This document shows, piece after piece, positions 12,091 to 24,544 of a stretch of DNA of 64,000 bases. The DNA comes from Cephalopachus bancanus (lineage: Eukaryota; Chordata; Mammalia; Primates; Tarsiidae), in assembly GCA_027257055.1 (NCBI GenBank), contig JAPVLO010000182.1, forward strand, positions 372,001 to 436,000. The letters are read 5' to 3'. The stretch's first letter is position 1. Each line of letters starts with the position of its first letter. Below the pieces are notes generated by a model. That model was not told the DNA's origin, searched no databases, and saw nothing but the letters and a program-made list of their open reading frames with translations. The position numbers were made by a program, and so were the translations under genes.

Positions 12091-13746
12091 AGCCACTCTT
12101 TTGGACTAGCTAAAACTCTAGGTGAAAAAAATAAATTGGTGTTAGGGAGCGAGTACGGGCAGATAGTTTATTTGTTGGTATAGGAATCTTCTCGTAGAGA
12201 TAAATCTGAATTACTTAATGTTCCTTTAGAAATAGAAGTGTATCTGAGGGTTGGATGTAGACATAGCACAAATGTCTGTTATATTGTATTTGTCCTAAGG
12301 TCATCTTATCAGAGAAATTCTGCTCTGGTAGATATGTATTTGAGAAAGAAAAAGTCTTTAGGGGCCCTAAAATTGATGAGAGCGGTGCAGATTAATGTTT
12401 TGTCTACATAGATTGTTATTAAGATTTTAGTTTTAAAGGTTCATTTCCTTCAGAATTAAAGTTGACTTTAAGCTCAACTCACGAAATCCTGCCTGTGGCT
12501 GCTTTTGGTTTTGGGTTCACTCCTGGGGCAGATGTGATTTATTTTCCTTGTGCTTGTTATTAATCCAGAAACGTAACTTCAGTCTGAGCTTGGAATGGTG
12601 CTTTGGGACATTAAGCAGACATGAGCAATGGAAGTTAGGTGGATACAAGTCCAGTACAACTGCCCAGTGTTCTCTCCGCTCTCCTTTCTAGCATGGTGAG
12701 CCTAAAGCTTTGGCTAAGATTTCCACTGCTGTCGGTTGCTCCCATTTCAGTAAAAACATTTGGCATGAATCAGCATGGAGTGTTTTTATGGTGGTATTTT
12801 GATGTTGAACTGAACGTTCCTGTCTCAGACCAACCTCTAGTTGGTGACAAGTATTCTCTAGTGTGAGACTTTTCTCACAAACACTTTCCTGCTTTCTAAA
12901 AAAGGACTATAGGGATGAAGCTTTTTGTTTGAGGGTGGAAACTATTGAATTATGTCTGGAACTGCAAAGGTATTCTCCTTTATATTCTACATGGGAAAAT
13001 GCATCTCACGTTTCAATTTTCTCTGCAGTCAGCTTGATTGTGAGACTCTAGGATAAGCCTTTCTCTGAATTCTGCCCCTTCACCCCGATTCCAGTTTCCC
13101 ATCAGTTGGGCAGACGGCCAGAATGCTGACCTGAAGCACACTTGAGTCCCAGAGGTCCCCAAGCTGACTCATGGCCCTGTTGGTGGAGTGGATAGTGTAG
13201 CTCTGCCACATGCAGGAGGTGAGACAGAAGGATCTCTCCTGCCCTGTGGTCCATGAGTCAGTGTCTAGCTTTGCGTATAGTCCAGGCAAGATCCACTTTA
13301 ACTTCATGGCTTGTGAAGTCCTCATGGAAGGGGTATATAAGTAGGTTCAAGAACATAAAATTACTGAACAACTATTAAATGCAATATCCTATTCTAGATG
13401 CTATAAGAGATACAAAGAAAAAAACATTCGTTCCTATTTTTAAGAGTGGTAAAATTCCCCAGGAAGAAATGAGAAAGTCTACATGTAACCACAATAGGAA
13501 GTAGAAAGCATGTATAGTGTGAATTTGAAATAAATGTGGATTGGAATTGGGAACCGTCTAAGTATTTGATGTAAGGAAGGAGATTGATAAGATCTAACTT
13601 CAGTTTGAATCTGAGACTCTTGACAGAAAAAGAGAAACAGAATAGAGATGATGATAAGTTTGAGGGGAGTTTTTTTTCCAAGTGAAAAACATTCAGCATA
13701 AGATCCAGGAGCTCAGAATAAAGATGGAGGGTAGAGACTCAGATTG

Positions 13747-14074
13747 GTTTTTATTTTTTGTTTTGTCTTTTATTTTATTTTTTCTTTTAGTGGCAGCGTG
13801 TTGTTCTGACCTCTAGTGTGGCGTGCAGTGGCAGAATCGTAGCTCACTGTAACCTTGACCCCTGGGTTCAAGTGATCCTCCCTCCTCGGCCTCCCAAGAA
13901 ACTGGGACCACGGGCGTGTGCCACCACCGCTGGTTGATGTCTAAAAAAACATTTATAGAGACAGGGTCTGGCCATGTTGCCCAGGCCGGTCTCGAAACTC
14001 CTAGCCTCAAGCAGTTCTTTCGCCTCAGCCTTCCAAGGTGTTGAGATTGCAGGCATGAGCCGCTGGGCCCGGCC
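13747..14074 (-). mobile_element. Old Alu, antisense
   Basis: Alu dimer on the minus strand ending 'cgctgggcccggcc'. Candidate duplications are 'agactcagatt' (13735-13745) and 'agactaggatt' (14076-14086). Its wording is closer to AluJ than to the younger copies nearby. Confidence 0.85.
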
Positions 14075-15224
14075 AAGACTAGGATTTTGACTCTTTTTGG
14101 TGTCATGGGAATGCATCGAGGCTACGAAGAAAGGTTTGCAAAGTGAGAAAAACAGAAGGTTTGGACCTGAAGTGTGGGAAATGTCTACACTTCAGAAAAT
14201 GGATGGGGAAGGGGACCCAAAGAAGGGAGGCGAGAAGGGGAAATACGAGAGGAGGAAAGAGAGCTCGGCCAGTATGGCGTCACCAAAGCAAAGGGATGCA
14301 GCATGACAAGACGGCCCTTGACTCAACTCCACACTCCTCTTCTGCGGCTCCTATAATATGTCACTACTCTTACTGGCTTATGTGTTCAGGCTGCCTCGTA
14401 GACTCTCCAGCCTCTGGAAGATTGGGAACTGGTCTTACTTGTTTTGGCATTTCCAGGACTGATTTTAACAAACCATGGTTACTGATTGAGTGACTACCAG
14501 GAAACTCAAATAAAAATGATAGCTTCAAAAAGTTAATCAGAATTTTAGGGTCATGAGAAATCTTCTGAAATGCAGTTTTAATACGAAGGAGAGACTGCAG
14601 GAGGTTAAAGAGAGAAGTGGGGTGGAGGAAGGGTAGGGAATGGGTTGGGATCACTTATTCAAGATTTTGCACAACTAAAAAGGAAGAGAACAAGACACCA
14701 CACAGAGCTCTAGGGGATAAAAACGTTGTTCGTGGGGCTGACCAAAGAGCCTTGGCTAAACCAAGAGTTAAGACAACTAGAAAGGGCATGGCTAATGAAG
14801 TGGGTTATCAGAAGGAGTTTATTCTTCCAGGGGCTGAATTAGGTGAAGTGGTTGCTGGGAATGGGAAGGGAAGAAGATGAGGGAGTTACAGCCAGACAGT
14901 GGAAGCACCAAGTTTGAGATCTTGGACTAGAGCAATGAGTGTCTTACGATGAGATCCAGAATGTGAGTGGTGAGTGTGCCTGTTCGTGGAGTTGATGTGG
15001 AGGTCTGTCAAGTGGAGAAAAGGAAGAACCCTTGACTCAGACGATCTTATTGGTCCTCAATCCAGAAAATGGTTTCACAGGAGACAGAGGAGAGAGTGAG
15101 AACTTAAGCCAGGTGCTTAAGTCATTCAAGGAAGTGGAAATTGGTCCATGAGGACAATAGATAGAGATGTGATAGCATTAATTATAATATTTAGTTAGTT
15201 TAGTTAGTTGTTAGTTAGTTAGTT

Positions 15225-15796
15225 TGTTTGAGTTGGAATCTCACTCTGTCGCCCAGGCTGGAGTGCAGTGGTATACTCACGGCCACCCCAGTGTAGATGT
15301 GCTGGGCTCCAGCGATTCTTCCGCCTCAGCCTTCCAAGTAGCCAGAACTACCACGCCCGACTAATTTTTTTTTTTTTTTTGAGTTGGAGTCTCACTCTGT
15401 TGCCCAGACTAGAGTGCAGTGGCCACTCCCGGCCACCACAGCCTCGACCTGCTGGGCTCTGGCGATCCTTCCACCTCAGCCTTCCAAGTAGCTGGAACTA
15501 CAGGTGCGCGCTACCACACCCGGCTAATTTTTTGATTTATTGTAGAGATGAGGTCTCGCCTGCCCAGGTGGGTCTCGAACCCATGGGCTCATGCAATCCA
15601 CTCACCTCAGTCTCCCAAAGGCGTGGGATTACAGGCTGAGCCACCGAGCCTGGCTCCGACTAATTTTTTGATTTATTGTAGAGATGAGGTCTCACCAGGT
15701 TGCCCAGGCTGGTCTCAAACCCATGTGCTCAGATAATCCTCTCGCCTTGGCCTTCTAAAGTGCTGGGATTACAGGCTTGAGCCACCACGTCCAGCC
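15225..15796 (-). mobile_element. SINE nested inside a SINE
   Basis: An antisense Alu-type element (15225-15370 plus 15656-15796) is interrupted by a second, younger one (15371-15655). The insertion duplicated 'ccgactaatttttt' (15357-15370 and 15656-15669). The inner element has the strepsirrhine-like wording. A tetranucleotide 'ttag' repeat at about 15191-15225 precedes the outer copy. Confidence 0.92.
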
Positions 15797-17439
15797 AGTA
15801 GTTCATTTTAAAGGAAACATGCTCTTAAAAATTTTGAATTCAGTTCGTCTGTTTTAAGTGTCAAATTGAAACTGTACTTATTGATTTTTCTTATGTAAGA
15901 TGAATTAGCATATTTTTACTTTCCTATGCCTTTCATTCATTTTCTAGAGTATATGTAGTGTATTATCTGGGTTTTCAAAATTAATATTATACTATTATTA
16001 AATTTTAAAGTAACATGAATCTTCTTTAAAAATTATTCCTGATTTTTACCGTTTTACAACCCAACTTGTAATATATTAGATTTAGTTGTATGTGCACCTT
16101 GTTTTGTATTAACTACCAGTTCAACGATATCACAAACGTTCATTTCTGAGTTCTTTATTTTGATAATTTTTTTAGTCAAATAAGCTTATCCTTCAATAAT
16201 GTTATTCCAGAAAAGTTACATGTTAGCATGTTTTTTTCAGCTATTTGGTTATTTGAAAAATCTCTTGATTTAGTTTCCTTTGTACACAAAAGGCACATCA
16301 ACTACATGTTAACTTCTTGAGTCACTAATCAACTCATCAAGTTCTTAGACTTTTTTTTTTTTTTTGCTTCTTGTAGTAGTATAGGGAAATGTGATGTCAG
16401 TTGAGTGTTTCTTCTTTCTTGATTTGTTAATGCTGGTACTCCTGCTCCCCTTTTCATTTGTTGTAGTTTTCAGGAAAACCTATTATCTTTGCATTAGGTC
16501 TTGATTCTTTCTTTCCCGAAGCTAAAATCTCCCATTTTGATATTCTGATCTGCTTGTTTTTCTGCTTTGCGTTTTGTGAGAGCTTCTTAAGCTTTTTCTT
16601 TATAATAGTGCCTTACACGTCTTCACTGTCAGTTATATCCTTTATAACTTCTGATTCTGAGTTTTAATAAACTGCATTCTTGTTTTCTTATAATATTTAC
16701 TCAGCTAATCTAAGTTCTTTCTATTTCTGCCTGCCTCTCAGCTCCTTTCATCAGTCTGATGTCCAGTGTTATTTTTTATTCCTTTATATAGTCAGCACAT
16801 GGCTAAATGTCTTAAGAGCACAGAACCAATTCTTTCTAAAATGTATTAGATTCTGAAAGTGAATAATTTTCACAGTATGCCTTTCGTCAATATCTTACTT
16901 GGCACATTCTACATATTTTATGTTGCAGAATGTTTTAATAGGTGGTATGCACCCCCCTTCCGCCCCACGTTACTCATTCTGTCCAGAGCAACCTCTTGCC
17001 CATAACCAGGAGAGGTTGTCCTCCTTGGATTCCTTCACTCTGTACCCGGCTGCATTCCTCCCGGTGAGGTGAGAGGCTCTTTTGTGGAAACTGGATTAAC
17101 AGTCCAGCAGCCTAAAGGAGTGTGGAGAGAACCAGAGAGTGGGGGCCTCCCAGCAAGGGACCACAGCTTGTCCCTACTTTCTTCTTGGTGTGAAGAAGCC
17201 TCTATGGCAGGGGTCAACTTTCTGAAGGCCCAGCATTGACCCAGCTTCCCCAGATCGCCATATAGTGACTGAGCTTGGATGCTTTTTGGTGCTGCTGCAT
17301 CTGGAATTTATCCCAGATGCACAGCAGACTCTTTCGTTGCTATAGCTGTCACAGGAGCCTGGACTCCCTGAAGCTTGAAACTACTGTTGACCTGGAGGGG
17401 TGAGATGGAGTTCAGTCCATTCTACTCACTGCAGAAGAA

Positions 17440-17985
17440 TGGGCTTTCTGAAACACACATCAGATCGGCTGTTTCTTTGCTGAAAACGCTACAGTGGGTT
17501 CTACTTGTTTTTAGATTGTGTTTCAAGGCTGTGCGTGTAGCCTCTTCAGTCACACCTCTCTCCTCCCCCGATGCACGCCTTAGAGTCGTCTACCCTGATC
17601 TTTTTTCCATTGCTTCAGATGAACCATGCTTTCTCTTCTGTTAAGTCCAATGCACAGCACTCCCTTTAACCTGAAATACTCCCCACCGCGCCCCCTTCTC
17701 TGCACACATTCTCACACGTTTCACAGTCTGGCCCAAGCTGGCACACTCCTTCCATGCACCTGGCACACTGTCCCTTGAAAGTTTCTTCTCTAGTTCTTCT
17801 CCGTCCTCCCTGCTGTGTGACCCCAAGGCAACAGGTCTCTGTTAAAGCACTTGTCACCCTATGTTATCATTGTTCGGTTACAAAACTGCAGCTTGGAAGT
17901 TCTGCAGGGTAGATGCCATGGCTGTTTTGCTCACCATTATAAGGCTAGTGTGTATAGGTCAGAGTCTGCCACATAGTGTGTATCT
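17440..17985 (+). repeat. L2 LINE fragment
   Basis: Colinear with L2 3' sequence: 'gctgtgcgtgtagcctcttc', 'tttaacctgaaatactcccc', 'gtcccttgaaagtttcttct' and a tail with 'gtctgccacatagtgtg'. It lies in opposite orientation to the L2-like block at 18690. Confidence 0.6.
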
Positions 17986-18689
17986 CTGGGCATGTGTATA
18001 CAAATACACACACACACATATATGTTGCACAGACATATCAATGAATTGGAGCATTGCATTTTCCAGCTGTTCCTGACCCACGCTCATATCTCCAAATTCA
18101 CTACTCTTCTTACCTTCCCAACATTTTTTAGTATATTTCTTCAGTGTGGAGGTTTGCGCTAAATATATAGAACTGGGCTAATCATAGTTGAAGATGATGT
18201 TTGACAATCAATATAAAGTTCTTTTATTGTGCCTATCACCTGAAAATAACTTAATCTATATATTTCTATTGTCTGATTCAGTAACAACATTGAAGAATAA
18301 AGAGAAATTTGTTCCTTTTGCCTCTTAGTTTCTTGTTGATGGCAGCATTTGCAAGAGGACTGCAGGAGTGCTGCCAGGGAGAGCTGATTGGGCTGGTGCC
18401 TTTAGGAAAGCTTAGGTTTCAGGTAAAGAAGGAAGGTGTGCATCTTGAGACACAGTTGAAGAATTTGTGGGCACAGGCAAGGTGAACCTGGGTATGGGGT
18501 AAGAGATGGGGTTTAGTGACAAAGGAAGGGGGCTGGGATGAGGAGTTTGTGTGCGGGTTGGCAATGCAGATGAGGGGAGGTGGAAGCTTTAGGTATGGAC
18601 AGAACAGAGACACCCTGTGTTGCTGTGAGAGGGGTGAGTTGAAAGATGGTTATTACTTCCTAAAATAGGATAACTTAAGCAAGATAAGA

Positions 18690-19260
18690 CAGAAGCAGAT
18701 AAACATTCATTTAACCACTCTTTGAGCACTGGCACTGTGCTCAGTGCTGGGGATTCAGTGAGGAGATCAACAGCTGCTATCCATTGCTTAATGGAACTGA
18801 CAGTCTAGTGAGAAACACAGGCCTAGATTGTGCAATTCTTTGTAAAATTTTGAGCGGCACTAAATGCCTTGCAGTAAAAAGGAAGGATTTCAGAAGAGCA
18901 TATTAACAGGCTAAACAAAGAGTGTTTACTAAACACAGGAAAGATCTCTTTGAGAAAGTAATATTTCCAGTGTAGGCAGCAAGTAAGAGTTAGGAGAAAG
19001 GTGAGGACAGGAGTGTTCCGGACACAGGGAATAACGTGCTAGACACGGAAGGAGGAAACAATGTGATCATTTTGCGAAATGAAAAGGGGCAGAGTAGCTG
19101 AAGTGAGTGATGTTTCAAGGTTAGAGCCGGGAGAGATAGGCAGAGGACACAGGCAGGTGTTAGAATTTAATCCGAAGTGCAGCAGAATCATCAGAGGGTT
19201 CGAGGGGCAAGTGACGCCATCCCGTTTCCAAGCTGAGAGCACGTTGGAAGCGCTTTGGAG
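18690..19260 (-). repeat. L2-type LINE fragment abutting the CpG island
   Basis: Antisense L2-type text: 'ctgtgctcagtgctggggat', 'ggaactgacagtctagtgag', 'ttagaatttaatccgaagtg', 'atcatcagagggttcgaggg' and 'caagtgacgccatcccgttt'. Similar text seems to resume at about 20742, on the far side of the CpG-rich segment ('gggcatgggtcggaggcaga'). Confidence 0.55.
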
Positions 19261-20780
19261 AACGCCTGGGCCATGCGGCCGGGAGCCGGGCCTTCGAGCC
19301 GTCCCGGAAAAGAGGGCGCGGTCTGGGACGGCCGCGGCCTTCCTCGAGGGCCCCGCGTTTGTCTGCGTGGCTTTCCGTGACCGCCCCGCCGCCTCGGCCA
19401 CGCCTGTGCCCCCGCCGAGCGCGCACGCCCTCGCCCGGGCCGGCCCCGCGGACTCCCCCGGCCTCGGGCCGGCAGGACGGGGCGCCCAGCGCGTCTCTGT
19501 CCGGCCGCCTCGGCCGCGGAACGGAAGGCCCCGTGCCGACCGCAGAAGTCGTGCCGGGTGCAGGCTGTCCGAAGGCGCCGCCCCGGCGCGGACGCACGCG
19601 GGACGCTGGAGCCCGGAGTCGGCGGTGGCCGGCAGGAGGCGCGTCCTGCAGCCTGGCCCGGCTGACTCGGCGCGGGAGGAGGGCGCGGGGCGGCGCAGGG
19701 CGGGCTCCTGTCTCGCGTGTTCCCGTGTGCGGCTGTGGTGGCGGGGGCTGCCCCTGGACAGCACCAGCGCGCGGACGCGTCCTCGCCCAGGCTGCGCCGT
19801 CGGCGCCCCGGGCGCGCCCAGGCTTCCCCCAGCGCCGGGGTGGGCGGCCGGGCCTGGCCTCTTCCTCTGCCTCCTCCTCCGTGCGGCCCGCCCCTCCCTC
19901 CTCTTGCCTGGGCGCCCACATCCCTCCTTCCCGTCGCCGGACGCTCGGGAGGGCTGGGGGCGCCGCGAGGAGCTGCTTGTGCCCCGCGCGCTGCAGCCCC
20001 CGAGTGGCGGCTGCCGGCGGCCCGGCTCAGCCGGCCGGAGCGCGGCCCGGGCCGTGGTCTCCACTGACCGCAGACCCCCGAGGGCTCCCCTGTCCTGTCC
20101 GCCAGCGTAGGCTGCGCCCCGGACCTCACGCGTTCACCGCGAAGCCGCGAGACGGAGTCACAGCCGGAGATGGGCGTGCAAGCGACCCTGCCCTGCCGCC
20201 GCCGCCGGGACGCCCGCTCGACGGGTGCGGAGGGGGCAGGGCCAGGCCGCCCTCGGGGCAGCACTGCACGTTTCTCGTCTCCGTTTGGAAGAGGAACGGA
20301 GACGCGGCGGGCCCGCACCGCCAAGTCTCTTCCAGCGCGTGACAACTTCCGTTTCTCGCCTTTCTGCCAGCCGCTGTGTGTGCCCGGACAGGTCGTTGGG
20401 CCCCTCTGGGCCCGGTTCCGCACCTGCAGGCGGACCGTGCAGGATGAGGTGCGCTCGAGGTCTGCTCCGCGCTGTCCCCGCGCATCCGGCGCACTGGCCG
20501 GCGCGCGCCGCGAGGCGAAGGGCAGACGCGGTCTGCGGCAGGAGGGCTGGGCGGACCGGACGCCGGGGTGGAGAGCCGCGGGACGACGTGCGTTTCGGAA
20601 GCCACTTCGGTTGTGAGGCCGCCGCTCGCCGTGTGCGCGAGAGGCCAAGCGAGTTTCCGGTGGAGCGAGCAGCCGGGCAAAGGCTCGGAGACAGGGAAGA
20701 ACTCGGCGTTCTCGGCCGGATGTCGCTGTGGCTCGCCACGCGGATGGAGTCGGGCATGGGTCGGAGGCAGAAGTGATCAG
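19260..20780. promoter_or_regulatory. Intronic CpG island
   Basis: About 1.5 kb with very high G+C and dense CpG stands out from AT-rich surroundings, for example 'cggcgccccgggcgcgccca' near 19800. It contains Sp1-type GGGCGG/CCGCCC boxes, no TATA box, and a CTCF-like 'ccggcaggaggcgc' at 19629-19642 (12 of 14 consensus positions by eye). Long open frames cover it on both strands in several phases, which is expected where GC-rich DNA lacks stop codons and is not evidence of coding. Possible roles are an alternative or antisense promoter, an insulator, or a passive GC-rich insertion. None is shown by sequence alone. Confidence 0.7.
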
Positions 20781-21639
20781 CCAAAGCATTGTCCGCAGCT
20801 CCCGGTGGCTTTCAGTGTTTAAGGAACCCGCCATTACTTGGCAGCTTGACATTTCAATTCAGATTAATCCGGACTCGTGGTGGCATCAGGAGGTGTCGTT
20901 TTTGAAAACAAGTTCTTTCCTTTCTCCCTTGTCCATGGGAGAGGCAAGGGCCTAGCTAGCCCCTGCCTCAGCCCTGATATTCCATGGCAGTAGCCTGCAA
21001 TATCTATCCGGCAGGCAGAAATCACCAAGAGGGATAATTACTGCCCTCCGAAATTTGCCTAACTGAGCTCTGTGCAACGTTGTAGGCGTTCACGAGGACA
21101 GGTTGTGTGTCGACACAGGTGATGACACCTGCTAAGACTTGTCGGAAGATTTCGTAGCTGCGTCGGGCACGGAGGCAGCGCAGCTCTCCCTTTCCGCCAG
21201 AGGCTTTTGTTTGCCAGGCAGCTCGTGACTTAGTGCTCTCTCTTCCTCTTTCCGCCATCAGAAAGCCGTTTGTGCTCAGTCCGTCTTGGGTTCTGCTTGC
21301 CGGCTAGTCTTGAAACACAGTGTTGATCCTGTCTTTCCCCGGTCTCCTTGGCTGTTGTACCAAGTTCAGCATTCCCGTTCCAACTCAAAGCCTCAATGAC
21401 CTCCAAGCTCTTCTTTTTTAAACCCCAGCAAAAGAATAAACTGCAGATATTGTGACATCTCGGAGGACTAACCCTGCCCCCCTCAGGGAGCCCCTCCCTC
21501 CAGCCCGGGCTGATGCCTTCTCAAGGTCCCCGAAGACCCTGGGATCAGAGACCTAGTCTGTCGATCAGGTTGATCAGGTCCAGGGCCAGGTACTCAACTG
21601 TGCTGTAGTCAAAGAACGTTAGGGTTACAGTTGAACGGA

Positions 21640-21730
21640 TCTAGGTTTGAATGGCCGTGCCTCGCCCACAAGCTTTGTGAACTAGGGGGTGTTATTTACT
21701 TTTCTGAGTCTGAAATTTCTTATTTTTCAG
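21640..21730 (-). repeat. MIR-like fragment
   Basis: 'agctttgtgaactagggggt' and 'cttttctgagtctgaaattt' resemble the MIR core read in antisense. It is short and diverged. Confidence 0.4.
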
Positions 21731-22299
21731 CCTCTGCATTGGTTTTCTCCATGCCAGGAGAGTGGGGACATTAATGAAGTGCAGCATCTTAGCAGATGTT
21801 CTCCTGGGAGCTTTGGAACAGGCCATTGTAGTATCCACCCTGGTTACTGGTTTCCTTATTCTGAATGGCAGAACTAGTTGATAGGATCGTAATAAGAAGG
21901 GAAACATTTCTGGCAGAAATGAAGCCGGGAGGAAATGTTCTGGAGAAGAGTGCCTGAGCCTTGGAGAAGGGTAATCCATCATGCCCTATAAGCCAGTATG
22001 CTCTTGGGCCTCTAGACTTCCTGTCTCTGACAAGCACTAAAAGAGACATGGCTCTAAGGTGCTCAGTGAAGGTATCTAATCTTCAAATATCAGTCTCTTT
22101 CATAACTAGTAAACTGTACTCAAAAGTATGTTTCCACTTTGAGCAAAAGTTTGCAGACATAAGTTTTTTCAGTCATCATCTGAGTCAGGCTTTTCATCCT
22201 TTACCTCCGCCACCCTCTCCAATCCCTCATGCCCATCTACCCTTGGGAAACTGGAGACTTGCAGAGAGGGCTCGATATGGTCCGGTTCACACCTCAAGC

Positions 22300-22480
22300 C
22301 TTTGTTAAGAATTTTAGAGTCAGGCAGCTCCAATCCCAGCTCTCCTGCCATCACTGCCTCACGTGGGCAAGTCACGTTACCTCTCTAAGCCTGTGCTCTC
22401 GCCTGCAAACGAGGTGAATTTTAGGACGACCTCCATCACAGTGCCTGCTTCACAGTAGGCAGGGTCGATGGCTACTGGTT
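22300..22480 (-). repeat. MIR-like SINE
   Basis: 'gtgggcaagtcacgttacct' with 'aagcctgtgctctcgcctgc' and the tail 'agtgcctgcttcacagtagg' fit MIR in antisense. Confidence 0.6.
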
Positions 22481-22909
22481 TCCTTTCCTAGAAGTACCAC
22501 GTTTTCATCCGAGCACAATTTCATTTACCTAGTCTGTCTTACTACCTTGTTATCCTAGTGCACCAAAAGGTACAAAGTATTTTTAACACACGGCGTTTTA
22601 TAGTCCTCAGCGTCATTACGAAGCCTCATGAAAGAAGAGTAACATCTAAATTGCTCACATTCGGCGATTAGGTTGGATGGCGGGCGGCATAGATCTTTGA
22701 GTTAGCTTAAGTGTAATAGATAAGACTCAGCCGTTTTTAAAGTTGCAGTAGTTCTTCACCTACTTCTTGGTCGTGTTTTCATCTCGCAAACCCACCTGCA
22801 TCCTGATGGCACCGTTGTCATTACTCTGAGGTAGCATTTCTGCTAGTGCTCCACGGGAGCAGAGGTTCTGTGATAAACGGCGCCATCCGGCCTGGGGAAG
22901 GAGCTTGCC

Positions 22910-23150
22910 CCTGAGTTCGCTCCCTGCCTCATTCTCTCCCTGGCTCCTTCGCTTTCTCCCTCCTGCGCTCGCTCCTTCCCCCACTCCCTCGCTGCTTGCC
23001 TCACGCGTTCCGTTCGCCTCCTCACACACCCACTCCCTCGTCCCTCACGCGTTCCGGCTCTTCTTCTGAGTGTGCTCAGTCTCGTGCTCATCCCCTTCCT
23101 CCCGTCTTCTCTCCCTCATGGCCTCTCTCATTGGCTCCCTCATGCCTCAC
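22910..23150 (+). repeat. Pyrimidine-rich CpG-containing low-complexity patch
   Basis: Degenerate repeats of a 'ctccctcgctc'-like unit. The 14-mer 'cctcacgcgttccg' occurs at 22999-23012 and again at 23043-23056, 44 bp apart, pointing to local tandem duplication. Confidence 0.75.
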
Positions 23151-23615
23151 CCATTTACGCTGTGCTGGCGGACACTTTGGTCTGCAGCTGGCAGGCTCTC
23201 GTCTCCAATCAGGAAAACCTCTTGCAAGAGGCGTGTCTCGTAAGGGCTGGGCTGCGGAGTGGGCTCAGGAGCCGCTGAGTTTCAGGATCCTCCGGAATGA
23301 GCGACTTGAATGCCACTACGGTTTTACGTTTCTCTCTGTGTGCTTCTGATTCATTCTTACCCTCTCTCTGCAGACAGGCCTCCTCGTTGTTTGGGTCATG
23401 TGTTCATAGTCCAATAATCGGGAAAGAGACACAGTGATGTAGCTTGGATCAGATGACCATCCTGCATCAGTCAGCTATGGCCAGGAGGGTGTGATCGCAT
23501 AAAGATATGGTGTCTCCTTAGATAATCAGATGACAGAGTTCCAGAGACATCCACATACCCGTTCTGCCATCCAAGGCAGTGGGCTCTTTGCCGGGAAGAC
23601 ATTTCATAAAAACCC

Positions 23616-23766
23616 TAAACTAAAGCTGCTTGCAGCCAAGTAGTATGAGATAGATGTGACGTTGGTTTTTATAGGACTGTTATTCTATATTGGAGGTTCT
23701 GTAGTAAACTAAGGCTTTTCACAGCCAAGTAGTGTGCGATGATAGAGTGACATTGCTTCTGTAGGG
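23616..23766 (+). repeat. Imperfect tandem duplication, about 89-bp spacing
   Basis: Two roughly 62-bp copies begin 'taaactaaagctgcttgcag' (23616) and 'taaactaaggcttttcacag' (23705). Both continue with 'ccaagtagt', an 'atgaga/gatgata' step and a 'gtgac' motif. No known family recognised. Confidence 0.7.
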
Positions 23767-24544
23767 ATAGAGTTGCATGCTACTAGAGAGTAGGTGGTTA
23801 GGTTGGGTCACACACAACTAGCATCTGCCAGCAGTGATGGTTACACAGCCTGGCACTTTATAGGCCTTCTACAAATACATGACCCGGTTGAACTGTTAGG
23901 TATTCTGGGGACTAGAGATAGCCTTGGCGTTTTCTAAGAACAAATAGTACGACTTTTTCATTGAGGCCGCTTCATCAGAATGCCTTTTTAAATTAGTTAT
24001 TGAGTTTCATTTACAAAGGAGGAATGAAAAACACCTTGACATTTTTTTAGTTTCAGCAGCTTGTCCTAGTTTAGAGAATTCAGATGATCAAATTCTAGTT
24101 CCCTTTGATAGCTCTCTAAACTGGTTTTAAAAGACTTCAAACAAGACCCATTCATCGGTTTGTTTTATAGCTCATGTGACCTGGCACTAAACTGTTTTTG
24201 TTGATCACAAACTCCTTGACTGTACGTGGAAGGTGAACACGGACTCTTGATCCTTGTTACCAGGCCTGAGAGTCTTTGCCGTGTGCTGCATGGTTGCCAT
24301 CGTAGTGGCCTGCAACCTCGCCATAGGTGGTGCTGTGCATCGCATCCTGCAGTGTGCTGTTTTTCAGGCAGAATAAACCAGTCCGATCCTTTTCCGATGC
24401 CTCTTAGTTTCCTATTATACCAGGTGGAATTTCTGTATCTTCTTCCATCCATATCCTTTAAGCTTGCGTGCCTCAGGCTGAATATGGCATTTCATTGTCC
24501 TTAATTGCTTCTCTCTATCTTTGCTTGCCCAAACATTTTTTTAA

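Noticed and set aside
15268..15736. Proline/serine-rich frames of about 60-120 residues, similar at 10.2, 11.8, 29.5 and 56.8 kb
   Set aside because: They are readings through Alu-type SINEs, with wording typical of Alu-encoded peptides, not host genes.
19191..20852. A 553-residue minus-strand open frame, and others of up to 343 residues on the plus strand, over the CpG island
   Set aside because: Frames are open on both strands and in several phases at once. The products are Arg/Pro/Gly/Ala-rich without domains. This is what stop-poor GC-rich DNA gives.
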